DNA of 64,000 nt from Glaciecola sp964195425 (GCA_964195425.1 CAXMOM010000017.1:1-64000), one strand, 5' to 3'. Positions 16,487 to 26,426 are shown, counted from the first letter of the stretch. The notes: a model not told the origin generated them from the letters alone. Numbers and translations are program-made.

Positions 16487-17212
16487 TTATTTCTTTTCAA
16501 ATAAATAAACAAAGCGATCTGTTTTTCGTCGAACCTGTGGTGTGAAAACGCTAATATCGAGGGGATCTTTATCATTTTTTAATAAACTAGACTCTTCAAC
16601 AAACTTAAAACCGCGACTAACAATATCTTGTTTTACAAAACTTCCTTCTATTCTGTGTAATGACTTTGTAACTGATTTACCGGCTCCCTTAATCGCTTGG
16701 TGATCAATAATTAATAGCTTACCGCCCTTCTTTAATGATTTTAATAACTGCGGTATAACTTTATCTGGCGGGAAATCCCAACCTTCATCTTTATGAAAAA
16801 AATCATGGTAAGTTAACACTATAATAGCGGAATCAAACTTCTCATATCCAAATTTCAAATCGTCAGCTTCTGACACTAAGCTAGTAATTTTATCGAATTC
16901 ACCTTTTGCAATGCGTTCTTTTAGACTTTTTTCAACAAATGGTAAATAAGCCTTATTATTATGCAATACCACCTTGCCTTCAGAACCAACTATCTTCTTT
17001 AGCTGCACTGAGTAGTAACCGTCCCCACCTAAAAAGTCTAAAACATGATCGCCTTGTTTAAGGTTTAAGAACTCTAAAATTTCATTAGGTTTGCTCGTCT
17101 TATCTCTTGCAAGATCTAATGGACTGCGTTCATATTCACTACTGGCGTGTGCTTTATCGCCCATTGTTAGATGAACCATCATTAATAAAGTAATCACTAA
17201 AAATGTTTTCAT
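16487..17212 (-). CDS. Exported SAM-dependent methyltransferase-like protein
   Basis: A 241-residue protein with a signal peptide (MKTFLVITLLMMVHLTMGDKAHA) followed by a class I methyltransferase fold. Motif I reads HVLDFLGGDGYYSVQL and the post-core region has LLKSLKKGGKLLIIDHQA. This is the predicted exported methyltransferase family (COG4798-like), unusual because SAM is cytoplasmic, so the fold may serve another purpose in the periplasm. AAGGAAATAAAA precedes the ATG. Function is unproven. Confidence 0.8.
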   Translation of the reverse strand: MKTFLVITLLMMVHLTMGDKAHASSEYERSPLDLARDKTSKPNEILEFLNLKQGDHVLDFLGGDGYYSVQLKKIVGSEGKVVLHNNKAYLPFVEKSLKERIAKGEFDKITSLVSEADDLKFGYEKFDSAIIVLTYHDFFHKDEGWDFPPDKVIPQLLKSLKKGGKLLIIDHQAIKGAGKSVTKSLHRIEGSFVKQDIVSRGFKFVEESSLLKNDKDPLDISVFTPQVRRKTDRFVYLFEKK

Positions 17213-17497
17213 TTTTATTTCCTTCTAGCCAGTATTGAACCCTTATCTTGTATTGTAGCCATAAGATGCTTAATATTTCACCTTAGAAACTGTTAGCACT
17301 TGTAACCAACACTAACAGAATTCTTGTTGGCTTAATGTGCATTGGCGCGCATTGAAAAAGTTAGATATTTCATATAATTGATTCGCGGCTATCCTAAAAC
17401 CATTCGCAGGTATATAGTGTTTACGTAGCCAATCACCTGTTATCAAGTGGTTACGGACATTTCAACGCAATCAACACAACGATTGAAGGAACACGAT

Positions 17498-17728
17498 ATG
17501 GAAGCGCCAATTCATTCTATGGAATCACTTTTTGAACAGCTTGGTTTAGACGGGTCAAGTGAAGCTGTGACGAATTTTATCCAAAAAAATGCGCCTATAC
17601 CCAATACAGTGAAGCTACACGAAGCGGATTTCTGGACTGAATCACAGTCATTGTGTCTAGAAGAAATGATTGATGTGGATGCAGACTGGGCCGAAATAGT
17701 TGACCAACTAAGCCTTTTACTGCGCTAA
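17498..17728 (+). CDS. DUF2789 family protein
   Basis: A 76-residue acidic protein with the DUF2789 pattern: HSMESLFEQLGLDG near the start, then ADFWTESQSLCLEEMI and DADWAEIVDQLSLLLR at the end. The family is small, helical and of unknown function. The ATG at 17498 follows AAGGA with 7-nt spacing and starts the conserved block; a frame running further upstream to 17447 lacks a ribosome site. The broken DUF1971 gene starts 88 nt downstream. Confidence 0.85.
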   Translation: MEAPIHSMESLFEQLGLDGSSEAVTNFIQKNAPIPNTVKLHEADFWTESQSLCLEEMIDVDADWAEIVDQLSLLLR

Positions 17729-17816
17729 GAGCATATTTGCATCTTCAGACTTTTGAATGCCAAGAACATGCTGGTTCTGTAAGTTTTGGAACAATTAAGT
17801 AAATAAGGACATAAAC

Positions 17817-18107
17817 ATGGAACATCAAGTAATCCCAAGTCATTGGAAAGTCTAACGTTCTACTCACTTTTTTACTAAAAGCAATGTTCCAAAAGCCTTA
17901 ATAACCCACCACAACACCGCTGAGGGAATATTTGGTCAGATATGCGTCATGCAAGGCACGGTTACCTTCTTCGGCTTTGCCAATGAAGAAGACACTGAGC
18001 CAGAGAAAACAGTCGTTATTCAAGCGGGTACATTTGCCACTAGTCCTCCACAATACTGGCATAGTGTTGAATTGAGTGATGATGCACAGTTTAACATTAA
18101 CTTCTGA
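17817..18107 (+). pseudogene. DUF1971 (TehB N-domain-like) protein with an in-frame stop
   Basis: Reading from the ATG at 17817 (AAGGA upstream) gives MEHQVIPSHWKV, then TAA at 17853-17855, then RSTHFFTKSNVP and 80 further residues in the same frame to TGA at 18105. The whole matches the DUF1971 cupin pattern (PxxWKxYxRTxxF...HNTAEGIFGQICVMQGTVTFFGF...PPQYWHSVELSDDAQFNINFF), with the stop at the position of a usual Tyr. One base change (TAT or TAC to TAA) explains it. Family members are linked to tellurite resistance or small-molecule binding. Confidence 0.8.
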
Positions 18108-18409
18108 TCACAAAATAACAGTGGCAATAAAGCCATGTTCAAAAGTCCTCATATTCAAAGTAATCCTATTGATGTCTTACTTGATAGTAACTACCCTAAA
18201 TGAGACAAGCAAGCTGTCACAAATGCACTTTTTTTTGCCCATACAATTCCAAGCGGTCGGTTTCGCTTTTTATCATGTAATAACATTCGCATGATTGCGT
18301 GTGCAAGAATATAGAGCTTTAAGTAGCTAATTCTGTAACTGGCATATTGCGGATAAATTTCCATTTAAAATTGCTAAATCATTAGTAAGCGATTATTCCA
18401 GCTGACTAC
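18108..18409. other. Intergenic stretch with no recognised gene
   Basis: About 300 bp between the broken DUF1971 gene and the broken diguanylate cyclase, which converge here. A short plus-strand open frame (18076-18294) overlaps the end of the former in another frame and has no family signature. No terminator or repeat was recognised. Confidence 0.4.
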
Positions 18410-19519
18410 TTACGTGAAAAATTTTATCGCAAGATCATTTTCTTTAGCATAATACATAGCGGTATCGGCTTTTTGTCGAAGCTCTTTTGCTGTATTTGCA
18501 TCATCAGGAAAAATCGCTACACCGATACTGCCGGCTATTAAAATTTCAGTATTTCTGAACGCAATAGGATCAGACCAAGTGTCTATAACACGCTGTAAAA
18601 CAATCTTTATTTCATGAATATCATGTACTTTGGGAATGATAAATAAAAACTCGTCACCACCAATGCGGCAGGCAATATCCATATCTCTCAACACCCCTCG
18701 CATTCGAGTAGCGGTTTCTTTCAGTACGACGTCGCCCGCATCATGTCAATAAGTATCGTTAATCTTTTTAAAATCGTTTAAATCAATAAATACGACGCCT
18801 ACTTTGGAATGCTCCCTTTGCGATAAACTAATGGCTTGGGAAAGCAAAGGCAAAGCTAGGCGAGCATTAGAAAACCCAGTTATACTATCGGTGTTTGCTA
18901 AATATTCTATTTCAACTTTTTGTTGCTCTATTTCTTCTAATAAAATACAGAAATGCTGAAATGCTTCCTTAGCGGTAATTAACATCAAAATAGTAATTAA
19001 GCTTGAACCAATCCCAACGAGTACCCAAGCACCTATGGATACGCCATATGTATTAGGACTAACAGTGTATTGGAGATAGAAATTTGAAAATAAATAGCCG
19101 AAGGTAATTAAGTACGTACACCAACAAACTGCGTAAGTAGTCGCCGCTATAAAGCCCCATACTACAGCTATAAGAAAGGTACAAAACACAGCGAAAGTGA
19201 CCGCGCCAGCTTGTAAGCCAAACGATAAATTGTCTGATACAATCATTGAACTTAGCAATGTAATGATAACGATCAAATCAAATTTATAATTAGTTTTGTT
19301 TGACCGAAAGAAACAAGCGTAGGTAATTGCGGTAAGAAGTATGTGATGGATAAACACAAATTGAAAACCAATCTCAGGCCACCGGGACAAAGAAATGGGC
19401 AGGCCGATTGTACAAAAAATGGCAAAACCTGCCATTAGCTTTCTCGCCAACTGCTGCTTAAAGTCCAATAACGATTGATTAAACGCATCGCTTTTTGACA
19501 ACTGAAAACTCTTACACAC
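18410..19519 (-). pseudogene. Membrane-anchored diguanylate cyclase with a nonsense codon in GGDEF
   Basis: The N-terminal half has about six hydrophobic segments (residues 30-200), a short coiled linker and the start of a GGDEF domain (TDSITGFSN, VFIDLNDFKKINDTY). Then TGA at 18746-18748 replaces what should be Gly in NDTYGHDAGD, and the same frame continues HDAGDVVLKETATRM to the active-site motif RIGGDEF and to the natural stop at 18410. It would be about 369 residues if restored by TGA to GGA. The catalytic motif lies beyond the stop, so the product should be inactive. Confidence 0.85.
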
Positions 19520-19768
19520 ATAAAAAGCCAGTGTGACTTACAATGATGGGAAATACGATAACCTAAATTTAGAGTACACCTACTCTAATTGTGGGCATAG
19601 TTAAACTATACTAAAATCAGGGTAATAATAAGATAAAGCTAGCACACTTTGATATATATCAAAGAATGAATAAACGATGTTTGAATGAGCATACTTTGAT
19701 TGATTACTTCTAATTTCGGTATTAAGGTAAACACTGGAAACTGCAATTATTAAGTCGACTATCACGAA

Positions 19769-20425
19769 ATGAAGCCAACACACACAACGACACTTTATGT
19801 TTATTACTTATTACTGGGAACTTTTTGCGCAATAACCATTCCTGCGCTGAGCCTTGCAAATTCTGATGTAACTAGCAGACAAGCAATAGAAGTTACCACC
19901 TTTGAATCTGAAGGAGCACAGCATGTAGTCGCAAAAATGCTTGTCGACTTTACACCGCAGTACTTTTTAAACATGATGTCACTATCAGATGAAAATTGTG
20001 CATGGATAGACAAGTGTGTTTCGGTTACTGTTTTAAAAAAACGCGATACAGCGCAGAAACTAATACAAACCCACATAAATACGCCATGGCCGTTTAAAGA
20101 TCGTGATATGGTAGTGACAAGTCGCAGCGAATACGACAAGACAACCAAAATATTAACTATTTTCATAGAAGATGCTAGTAACGATATTCCCCAGCATCCA
20201 GACAGGATTAGAATGACAAATGTATATGGTGAGTGGCAAATAAAGCCGCATCATGAATTATTTGAGCTCAGCTACACCGGAACCGCGAACCCGAATGGGA
20301 ATATCCCTCAGTCATTTGCTTTGCGTTTTCTAAAGGCTTCTACACAGCAAACTTTTGAGAACTTACAAATAATTCGGGAGAGTAAAATAGATCATCGTTT
20401 AGACAATATAATTAATCACGATTAA
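19769..20425 (+). CDS. Exported START/SRPBCC-domain protein
   Basis: A 218-residue protein with a signal peptide (hydrophobic stretch about residues 8-30) and a START-like domain. Typical elements are TPWPFKDRDMVVTSRSEYD and YGEWQIKPHH...ELSYTGTANPNGNIPQSFALRF. START domains bind lipids in a deep cavity; here it would act in the periplasm. The ligand is unknown. It diverges from the broken diguanylate cyclase across 249 bp and precedes topB by 92 nt. Confidence 0.82.
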   Translation: MKPTHTTTLYVYYLLLGTFCAITIPALSLANSDVTSRQAIEVTTFESEGAQHVVAKMLVDFTPQYFLNMMSLSDENCAWIDKCVSVTVLKKRDTAQKLIQTHINTPWPFKDRDMVVTSRSEYDKTTKILTIFIEDASNDIPQHPDRIRMTNVYGEWQIKPHHELFELSYTGTANPNGNIPQSFALRFLKASTQQTFENLQIIRESKIDHRLDNIINHD

Positions 20426-20517
20426 AACTGAAGTCACCGACACTATCCCGCCATTCAATTTAATACTTGTTCTTTATGCCAAAACCACATACTGTATATA
20501 AAAACAGGGGGTGCTTC

Positions 20518-22464
20518 ATGCGACTTTTTATTGCTGAAAAACCAAGCTTAGGCCGTGCCATAGCTGAGGTATTGCCAAAACCGTTAAAAAAATCGCAAGG
20601 CTATATTGTTGCGGCTAACGGAGACACGGTAAGTTGGTGTATTGGACATTTACTTGAACAAGCACAACCCGAGGCTTATGACCCTGCTTTTAAGAAATGG
20701 GCGCACGAACATTTGCCAATTGTGCCACAACGCTGGCAATTAAAAGTCAAACCAAAAACGGCAAAACAGCTTGCCGTGTTGCGCACGCTAGTGAAGAAAG
20801 CTAATCAACTTGTGCATGCAGGCGACCCTGATCGCGAAGGCCAATTATTGGTAGATGAGGTCATCAACTTCTTAGGGGTAACTAAGGCACAAAAAGCTAG
20901 CATTCAGCGTTGTTTAATTAACGATCTTAACCCTCAAGCTGTCAAACAAGCATTAAACAAGCTGCGCGATAATCGTGAGTTCATTCCACTGTCTACTTCT
21001 GCCTTGGCGCGCTCCAGAGCTGATTGGCTGTATGGCATAAACCTTACTAGAGCCTATACTCTTCAAGGCCAAAAAGCAGGCTATCAAGGCCTCTTGTCGG
21101 TAGGCCGCGTTCAAACCCCGCTTTTAGGCTTGGTCGTGCGCCGAGATATTAGTATAGAGGCTTTTGTAAGTAAGGATTATTACGAAGTATGGGCCAAGCT
21201 TCAGACCCAGCAAGGAGAAGTATTTAAAGCAAAATGGCAGGCCAGTGACGCTTGCGCTAAATACTTAGATGAACAAGGCAGAAACCTATCGCTAGCATTG
21301 GCAAAAAATGTCGCTAAACGGGTGAGTAATCAACACGCTACTGTCCATAATCTTAAACGAGACCATAAAAAGCAGCCCGCACCTCTGCCCTACAATTTAT
21401 CAGCCCTTCAAATTGATGCTAGCAAAGCCTTTGGGCTCAGTGCACAGCAAGTATTAGATATTTGTCAAACGCTGTACGAGCGACATAAACTCATTACCTA
21501 TCCGCGTTCAGATAGTCGTTATTTACCAAAAGGCCATTTTAGCCAAGCACCACAAGTAATGAGCGCAATCAAATCCAACAGTGCGCTGTTAGGAAAACAA
21601 GGCCAACTATTTACCGCAGCATTTACATCAAAGGTTTATAATACGAAGCAGCAATCAAAAGCTTGGAACGACGCCAAGGTAGACGCACACCACGCTATAA
21701 TTCCAACAGTAAAAACCACAGCGAATATAATCGGTAATGATGCAAAAGTGTATGCATTAGTGTGCCGAAATTATTTAGCGCAATTTTTACCTAAACACGA
21801 ATATCATGCCGTACGTGTTGAAGTGAAAATTGCCACCGGACTTTTTGTTGCCAGCGCAAACGAGTTAATCTTACAAGGCTGGAAGTCGATATTTATCCAG
21901 CGCGCAGATAAAAAACCCGACGCATCAGACAAAGACAGTCCAGCGCAATCAATTCCCAAATTACACTTACAACAACAATTAGACTCATTAGAGGCAGAAG
22001 TAGTAGAAAAACACACCAGTGCACCTAAGGCCTACACAGACGCCAGTTTACTTGCGGCAATGACTGGCATAAGCGCTCATGTAAGAGACCCGCAGTTAAA
22101 ACAAATATTGCGTGAAACCGATGGCCTAGGCACCGAAGCAACGCGAGCAGGAATCATCGAATTACTTTTTACTCGCAGGTATTTACAACGTTCAGGCAAA
22201 ACCATCAATGCCACACCAACTGGGCGATCATTGATAGAGGCTTTGCCAGAAGAAGCTACGTATCCCGATATGACGGCGCGTTGGGAAGCAGAGTTATCGG
22301 CTATTAGTGAAGGCCAAAGCAATTACACAAGTTTAATGCAGCCATTAGAGCAACAATTAGCACAACTAATTGTTCAAAGCCGAGAGGTTTTGCCTAAAGG
22401 TTTAAAAGGATTAGGCAAAGGGAAGTCTTTTAAAAAGGGCTGTTATAGAAAAAAAAGTAAATAG
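20518..22464 (+). CDS. topB: DNA topoisomerase III
   Basis: A 648-residue type IA topoisomerase. The TOPRIM domain begins MRLFIAEKPSLGRAIAEVLPKP with acidic residues in AGDPDREGQLLVDEV, and the active-site Tyr328 is in LITYPRSDSRYL, the same number as in E. coli TopB. It decatenates replicated DNA. The ATG at 20518 was chosen because it gives this exact alignment and follows AGGGGG. The C-terminus is lysine-rich and lacks zinc fingers. Confidence 0.95.
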   Translation: MRLFIAEKPSLGRAIAEVLPKPLKKSQGYIVAANGDTVSWCIGHLLEQAQPEAYDPAFKKWAHEHLPIVPQRWQLKVKPKTAKQLAVLRTLVKKANQLVHAGDPDREGQLLVDEVINFLGVTKAQKASIQRCLINDLNPQAVKQALNKLRDNREFIPLSTSALARSRADWLYGINLTRAYTLQGQKAGYQGLLSVGRVQTPLLGLVVRRDISIEAFVSKDYYEVWAKLQTQQGEVFKAKWQASDACAKYLDEQGRNLSLALAKNVAKRVSNQHATVHNLKRDHKKQPAPLPYNLSALQIDASKAFGLSAQQVLDICQTLYERHKLITYPRSDSRYLPKGHFSQAPQVMSAIKSNSALLGKQGQLFTAAFTSKVYNTKQQSKAWNDAKVDAHHAIIPTVKTTANIIGNDAKVYALVCRNYLAQFLPKHEYHAVRVEVKIATGLFVASANELILQGWKSIFIQRADKKPDASDKDSPAQSIPKLHLQQQLDSLEAEVVEKHTSAPKAYTDASLLAAMTGISAHVRDPQLKQILRETDGLGTEATRAGIIELLFTRRYLQRSGKTINATPTGRSLIEALPEEATYPDMTARWEAELSAISEGQSNYTSLMQPLEQQLAQLIVQSREVLPKGLKGLGKGKSFKKGCYRKKSK

Positions 22465-22543
22465 TTATTTGGTACATGTTACCTAATATACAAAAATAGA
22501 CTAAGTCGCCAGTCGCATTTGTAAAAGATGAGACGAAGTCTTT

Positions 22544-22850
22544 TCACATCCTTGGCCCATTAATAATCTTAACCAACTCGCTATTTTGAAATTCTAATAT
22601 TTTCACTAGTGTCCCTTTATCGGGAACATAGGTGTAGCGAATTATTTTCAAAAACTTATTTTTTATGAAAACGCTGCCAAGCATTTTCTATATCGAACGG
22701 TTTACCGCACTTTATTTTCACCTCTACTGTAGTGTCTCCTGCTTTTACTAATTTACTATTGCATCTAAAGCTGTCTGCAAGTAGGGGCTTAATTTGCAGT
22801 ATTAACAAGCTTAAAAAAATGATTAGTTTTGTGTAAAGATGTTTATTCAT
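22544..22850 (-). pseudogene. DUF2845 family protein with a frameshift
   Basis: A signal peptide (ends LLADSFRC) and the DUF2845 N-terminal block SFRCNSKLVKAGDTTVEVKIKCGKPF end at a TAA (22656-22658) right after a run of six A. In the +1 frame the expected C-terminal block continues (RYTYVPDKGTLVKILEFQNSEL...IINGPRM) to TGA at 22544. A single-base insertion in the A-run explains it; a sequencing error in the homopolymer is equally possible. The family is periplasmic and of unknown function. Confidence 0.75.
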
Positions 22851-22890
22851 AGTTACCTCTAGTAATTACCTTAAATAGCTACCTTCCACT

Positions 22891-23523
22891 TTAAAAGGTC
22901 TTGCACAAAGCGACAAACGCCTTCGCTCGTTGGTGAATGTCAGGCAACGCCATGCCACTGCAATACAAGCTCGTTCCTATGCCTAAGCCATGGAATCCTA
23001 ATTGCATAAAACGCTGGCTGTTCTGAGCGTTCATACCGCCAACAGCCAACAGTTTGCAATGTGAAGGTAATACGCTTTTCAAACCAGATATAAAATTATC
23101 GTGATGCGAGTTGGCTGGAAATAACTTCAAATAAGTAGCACCACAGTCTATAGCCAGAAGCGCTTCAGTAGGCGTATAAAACCCAGGTATTGGGACCATG
23201 TTTTGCTGTAATGCATTTTCTATAACGCTAGGCTTAGTGTTTGGGGATACAATGAATTCGGCACCGCATGCATTAAGCTTCTCAACTTCACTTTGTTGCA
23301 AAACTGTCCCGCCGCCCACTAACACAGAGGCAGGTAAATGGCGTCTCAACTTGTAAATACTATCGAAAGCATTAGGTGAATTCAACGGTACTTCTAATAC
23401 AGTAATACCCGCATCAACTAATACTTCGCCTACTGAAACGACTTCGTCAGGTTTTATTCCTCTTAATATAGCAATGAGTGGCGTTTGTTTAAGCGCGCTG
23501 TCTATTCGGGCAAAGTTATTCAT
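22891..23523 (-). CDS. dgoA: 2-dehydro-3-deoxy-6-phosphogalactonate aldolase
   Basis: A 210-residue class I aldolase of the KDPG/KHG family. The Schiff-base Lys133 is in YLKLFPA and Glu44 in LEVPLNSP; the opening PLIAILRGIKPDE and the PLNSP motif favour the KDPGal (DgoA) subgroup over KDPG aldolase (Eda). It cleaves 2-keto-3-deoxy-6-phosphogalactonate to pyruvate and glyceraldehyde-3-phosphate in galactose or agar-type sugar breakdown. No dgoK or dehydratase gene is next to it. Confidence 0.88.
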   Translation of the reverse strand: MNNFARIDSALKQTPLIAILRGIKPDEVVSVGEVLVDAGITVLEVPLNSPNAFDSIYKLRRHLPASVLVGGGTVLQQSEVEKLNACGAEFIVSPNTKPSVIENALQQNMVPIPGFYTPTEALLAIDCGATYLKLFPANSHHDNFISGLKSVLPSHCKLLAVGGMNAQNSQRFMQLGFHGLGIGTSLYCSGMALPDIHQRAKAFVALCKTF

Positions 23524-23696
23524 CTAGTTAAAATACTGTTTAGTGATATTAATAGTATTAAGTATTGCACATTCTGCTCACAACTCACGACTTTTACCTC
23601 ATCAGACTTAGTCGCGATTACCTTTTTTACGTTGCCATATTGACCATTATTGACTATTGTTCCTGCCTGGTTATTTTTAAAGGTCAAGAAAATATT

Positions 23697-24050
23697 ATGA
23701 ACGATATTGATACTCAACCAACAGACAATAGCAATACCATGGCAAAAGCTGTCTATATTCTGTATTTAGTCAGCATTGTGGTTGGAATAACCGGCATAAT
23801 TGGCGTAATTCTCGCTTATGTAAATAGAGATGAAGCGCCCCAATGGTTAAAATCACACTATCAATTTCTCATTAGAACATTTTGGATAGGCCTTCTGTTT
23901 AGCGTTATTGGCGCAATACTAATGATCGTACTGATTGGCTGGATTGTCATCATATTCACCTTGATTTGGCTAATTATTCGCTGCGCCAAAGGCTTACAAT
24001 TGTTAGATAAGAAACAGCCACATCCTGATCCAACGACGTGGATGTTTTAA
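23697..24050 (+). CDS. DUF4870 family membrane protein
   Basis: A 117-residue protein with three hydrophobic segments (about residues 17-45, 60-85, 85-105) and the family segments AVYILYLVSIVVGITGIIGVILAYV, WLKSHYQFLIRTFW and WLIIRCAKGLQLL. Function is unknown; the family is broadly found as an inner-membrane protein. The ATG at 23697 starts the conserved region; the frame extends upstream but without support. It diverges from dgoA. Confidence 0.82.
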   Translation: MNDIDTQPTDNSNTMAKAVYILYLVSIVVGITGIIGVILAYVNRDEAPQWLKSHYQFLIRTFWIGLLFSVIGAILMIVLIGWIVIIFTLIWLIIRCAKGLQLLDKKQPHPDPTTWMF

Positions 24051-24116
24051 AGCCAACGATACACAAGGGGTAGCAGCATAAACACAAGTCGCTAGCCTAT
24101 TTCGCTGCAATAGTTT

Positions 24117-26342
24117 TCATCTATTGTTTACTTGCGTAAACCAGTCGAAGTCAGCTTTGCTATTTACTTTCCTAGCCAAATACAGCCCTAACTCTATTAA
24201 GCTTGCGTTATTTGGATATTGTTCAATAACACGTTTAAGCTCTTGAATGGCGAACGGGGTTTGATTACTACTATCGAGCGCGAGAGCATATGTATAGGCA
24301 AGCTGCACATTTTGCGGGTTTAACTGCATGGCGCGTTTAAAGTAATCAAGCGCTTGTTTTATGTTCTTCATACGAACTAAATGTAAACCATAAGCATATG
24401 CCACATCGGCTGAATTAGGAACTGCTTCTAGGCCTTGCTTTAACACCTGCGCAACTAAATCTTCGCGCTGCTTCGCTCTGTATAAATCAGCTAAATTCAT
24501 GTAGCCTATGGGAAAATATGGGTCAATGTCTACACTTGCTTTATAGGCCGTTTCTGCACCAATCGTATTATTTTCTTGTAGCGCAATATTACCTTGATTA
24601 ACGCGCATTTCTCCGCGCCATGCACTATTTTCATTTGCGGTTGCAAGTTCGTTAAACGCTTTTGTGAATACCGCTAAGTTCTGTTCATCCACCGGCAAAC
24701 CTACGAGTGCCTGAGCAGCAGCCGAACGCACCGACTTCAATGGGTCATCAAGTAGCGGCGAAAGTATCTCTGCGCGCTGCCTAATGCATACCAAATTGCC
24801 TATTCGAGCCGCCGCTAGCCTGATTAAGTCTTCTGTATGACGAACAAATGGACCCAGTTGGCTAGTCGACAATGTTTGCGTAGTTTGAGGAATCATTTCT
24901 AGCGCACTTGCCCTGCTAATCACGTCTATGCTTTGGTCACTCACAATTGCAAAATGCGCTGCAACTGAAATACCCTGTCCGTGACGCAAGCGCAACAAAT
25001 TTCGCCTTGTTTTACTGAGTGTTTCCGCTTGGCCATACCATTTTTCAATAGCGCTAGCAGCCCATGCATTGTCTGTGTCTTTGTGGCAATCGGTGCACGC
25101 ATTAGGTGTATTAAAAATGCCTGACAAATGGGGAGCGGGTATTTTAAAGCTGTGGTCACGTCTATTATCAACGCCCATGTAGACTTTATCTGGCATATGA
25201 CAATTCACACACTGTGCACCTTCGGTCAATACGGTGTGTTTATGATGTTTGGTCGTATCGAACTCACTTGCTTTATGGCACTGCAAGCACAAACCATTGC
25301 CTTCAATTTTAAGCTTCATGGTGTGAGGATCGTGACAATCTGAGCAATTTACGCCATTAGCATACATTTTACTTTGTAAAAACGAACCATAAACAAACAC
25401 TTCTTCTTTAATCTGACCGTCGGCATAGTATAAAGGCGGAGTAATTAAGCTGGGCGAAAACTGGTCTAAGAATGTGTTATTGGCAGTAAAACCGTCGGTT
25501 AGAGGTGCTCTCAATGAATGACAAGCAAAGCAAGTTTGCATAAATTCATTGTCACGAGCTGGCCCTTTCCATATTGCAGTATTAGCGTCATCGCTCAGTG
25601 TCCACTTACCGAGAGGGTTGCTTGCTTGTGTCGCTAAGGGCATTTTTTGTATGGCCAAGGACTTAGCCTCGCTTGTTTGTATCTGCTCCAAATGATTATC
25701 CATTACCCCATGACATGAAACACATCCTACATTTATACCGCTAAATTGTGTGTTGAAGCTATTGCTTGCTGGCTCATAATTTCGCTTTAGTTCGTCAGAA
25801 TGACAATCGCCGCACATACCGTTCCAATTTTGCAATGGTTGGCGCCAGTGCAAACGGTCTTCAGTACTTACCCTTTCGTCAACATAATTATGATACCAGC
25901 GCTGCCCACCTTGCGCGGCCGGTCTTGCATCCCATGCAAAAGGAAGTACTTGAAAGGTCCCAGGCTTGGTTGCAACCAAGTATTGCTGCAGCGGATAATA
26001 CCCAAAAGTGTATTTAACAGTAAACGTTTCACTTGTGTCATTTACGGTGTCAGTAATGGTCGCCTTATATTCGCCTTTGTCTACAAAAAACAAGGCTGCT
26101 TGCGAATAGTGTTCTGCTTTTTGCTGATTAAAATTGCCAAGGACATTTTGCTTATCAGGGAGGGCCATTGACATGGCATGGTCCGACTGTTTCCATGACT
26201 GGGTCTGCGACCCATGGCACCCCATACAATTACTTGAATTTAGACCTTTGTCATTTGCATGTGTTGTTGAACTGAATAGGCTTACAATCAGACACGTACA
26301 AAAGCACATATACATGAAATATTTACTTGCTGGGTGTATCAA
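24117..26342 (-). CDS. Exported eight-heme cytochrome c with HEAT and TPR repeats
   Basis: A 741-residue protein with a signal anchor or peptide (FMYMCFCTCLIVSLFSSTTHA). Eight CxxCH heme motifs are visible: CMGCH, CGDCH, CVSCH, CFACH, CSDCH, CLQCH, CVNCH and CTDCH, in the first 420 residues. A HEAT-like stretch (ILSPLLDDPLKSVRSAAAQALVGLP) and three to four TPR units follow. It resembles the cytochrome c554-type TPR cytochromes of marine bacteria; its redox partner is unknown. Start is TTG at 26342, with GGAGGAG 5 nt upstream. The moaB gene lies upstream on the same strand, 84 nt away. Confidence 0.85.
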   Translation of the reverse strand: MIHPASKYFMYMCFCTCLIVSLFSSTTHANDKGLNSSNCMGCHGSQTQSWKQSDHAMSMALPDKQNVLGNFNQQKAEHYSQAALFFVDKGEYKATITDTVNDTSETFTVKYTFGYYPLQQYLVATKPGTFQVLPFAWDARPAAQGGQRWYHNYVDERVSTEDRLHWRQPLQNWNGMCGDCHSDELKRNYEPASNSFNTQFSGINVGCVSCHGVMDNHLEQIQTSEAKSLAIQKMPLATQASNPLGKWTLSDDANTAIWKGPARDNEFMQTCFACHSLRAPLTDGFTANNTFLDQFSPSLITPPLYYADGQIKEEVFVYGSFLQSKMYANGVNCSDCHDPHTMKLKIEGNGLCLQCHKASEFDTTKHHKHTVLTEGAQCVNCHMPDKVYMGVDNRRDHSFKIPAPHLSGIFNTPNACTDCHKDTDNAWAASAIEKWYGQAETLSKTRRNLLRLRHGQGISVAAHFAIVSDQSIDVISRASALEMIPQTTQTLSTSQLGPFVRHTEDLIRLAAARIGNLVCIRQRAEILSPLLDDPLKSVRSAAAQALVGLPVDEQNLAVFTKAFNELATANENSAWRGEMRVNQGNIALQENNTIGAETAYKASVDIDPYFPIGYMNLADLYRAKQREDLVAQVLKQGLEAVPNSADVAYAYGLHLVRMKNIKQALDYFKRAMQLNPQNVQLAYTYALALDSSNQTPFAIQELKRVIEQYPNNASLIELGLYLARKVNSKADFDWFTQVNNR

Positions 26343-26426
26343 AAATGCTCCTCCAATGTTACCGAGAGTGCGTGTTTGCGCATTTCAACTATTCACTATT
26401 CACTATTCACTATAAAAAGCTTAGTT

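Noticed and set aside
18746..18748. TGA in the GGDEF gene as recoding (selenocysteine or readthrough)
   Set aside because: The expected residue is Gly in NDTYGHDAGD; no SECIS-like structure was noticed and a neighbouring gene has an unrelated TAA lesion.
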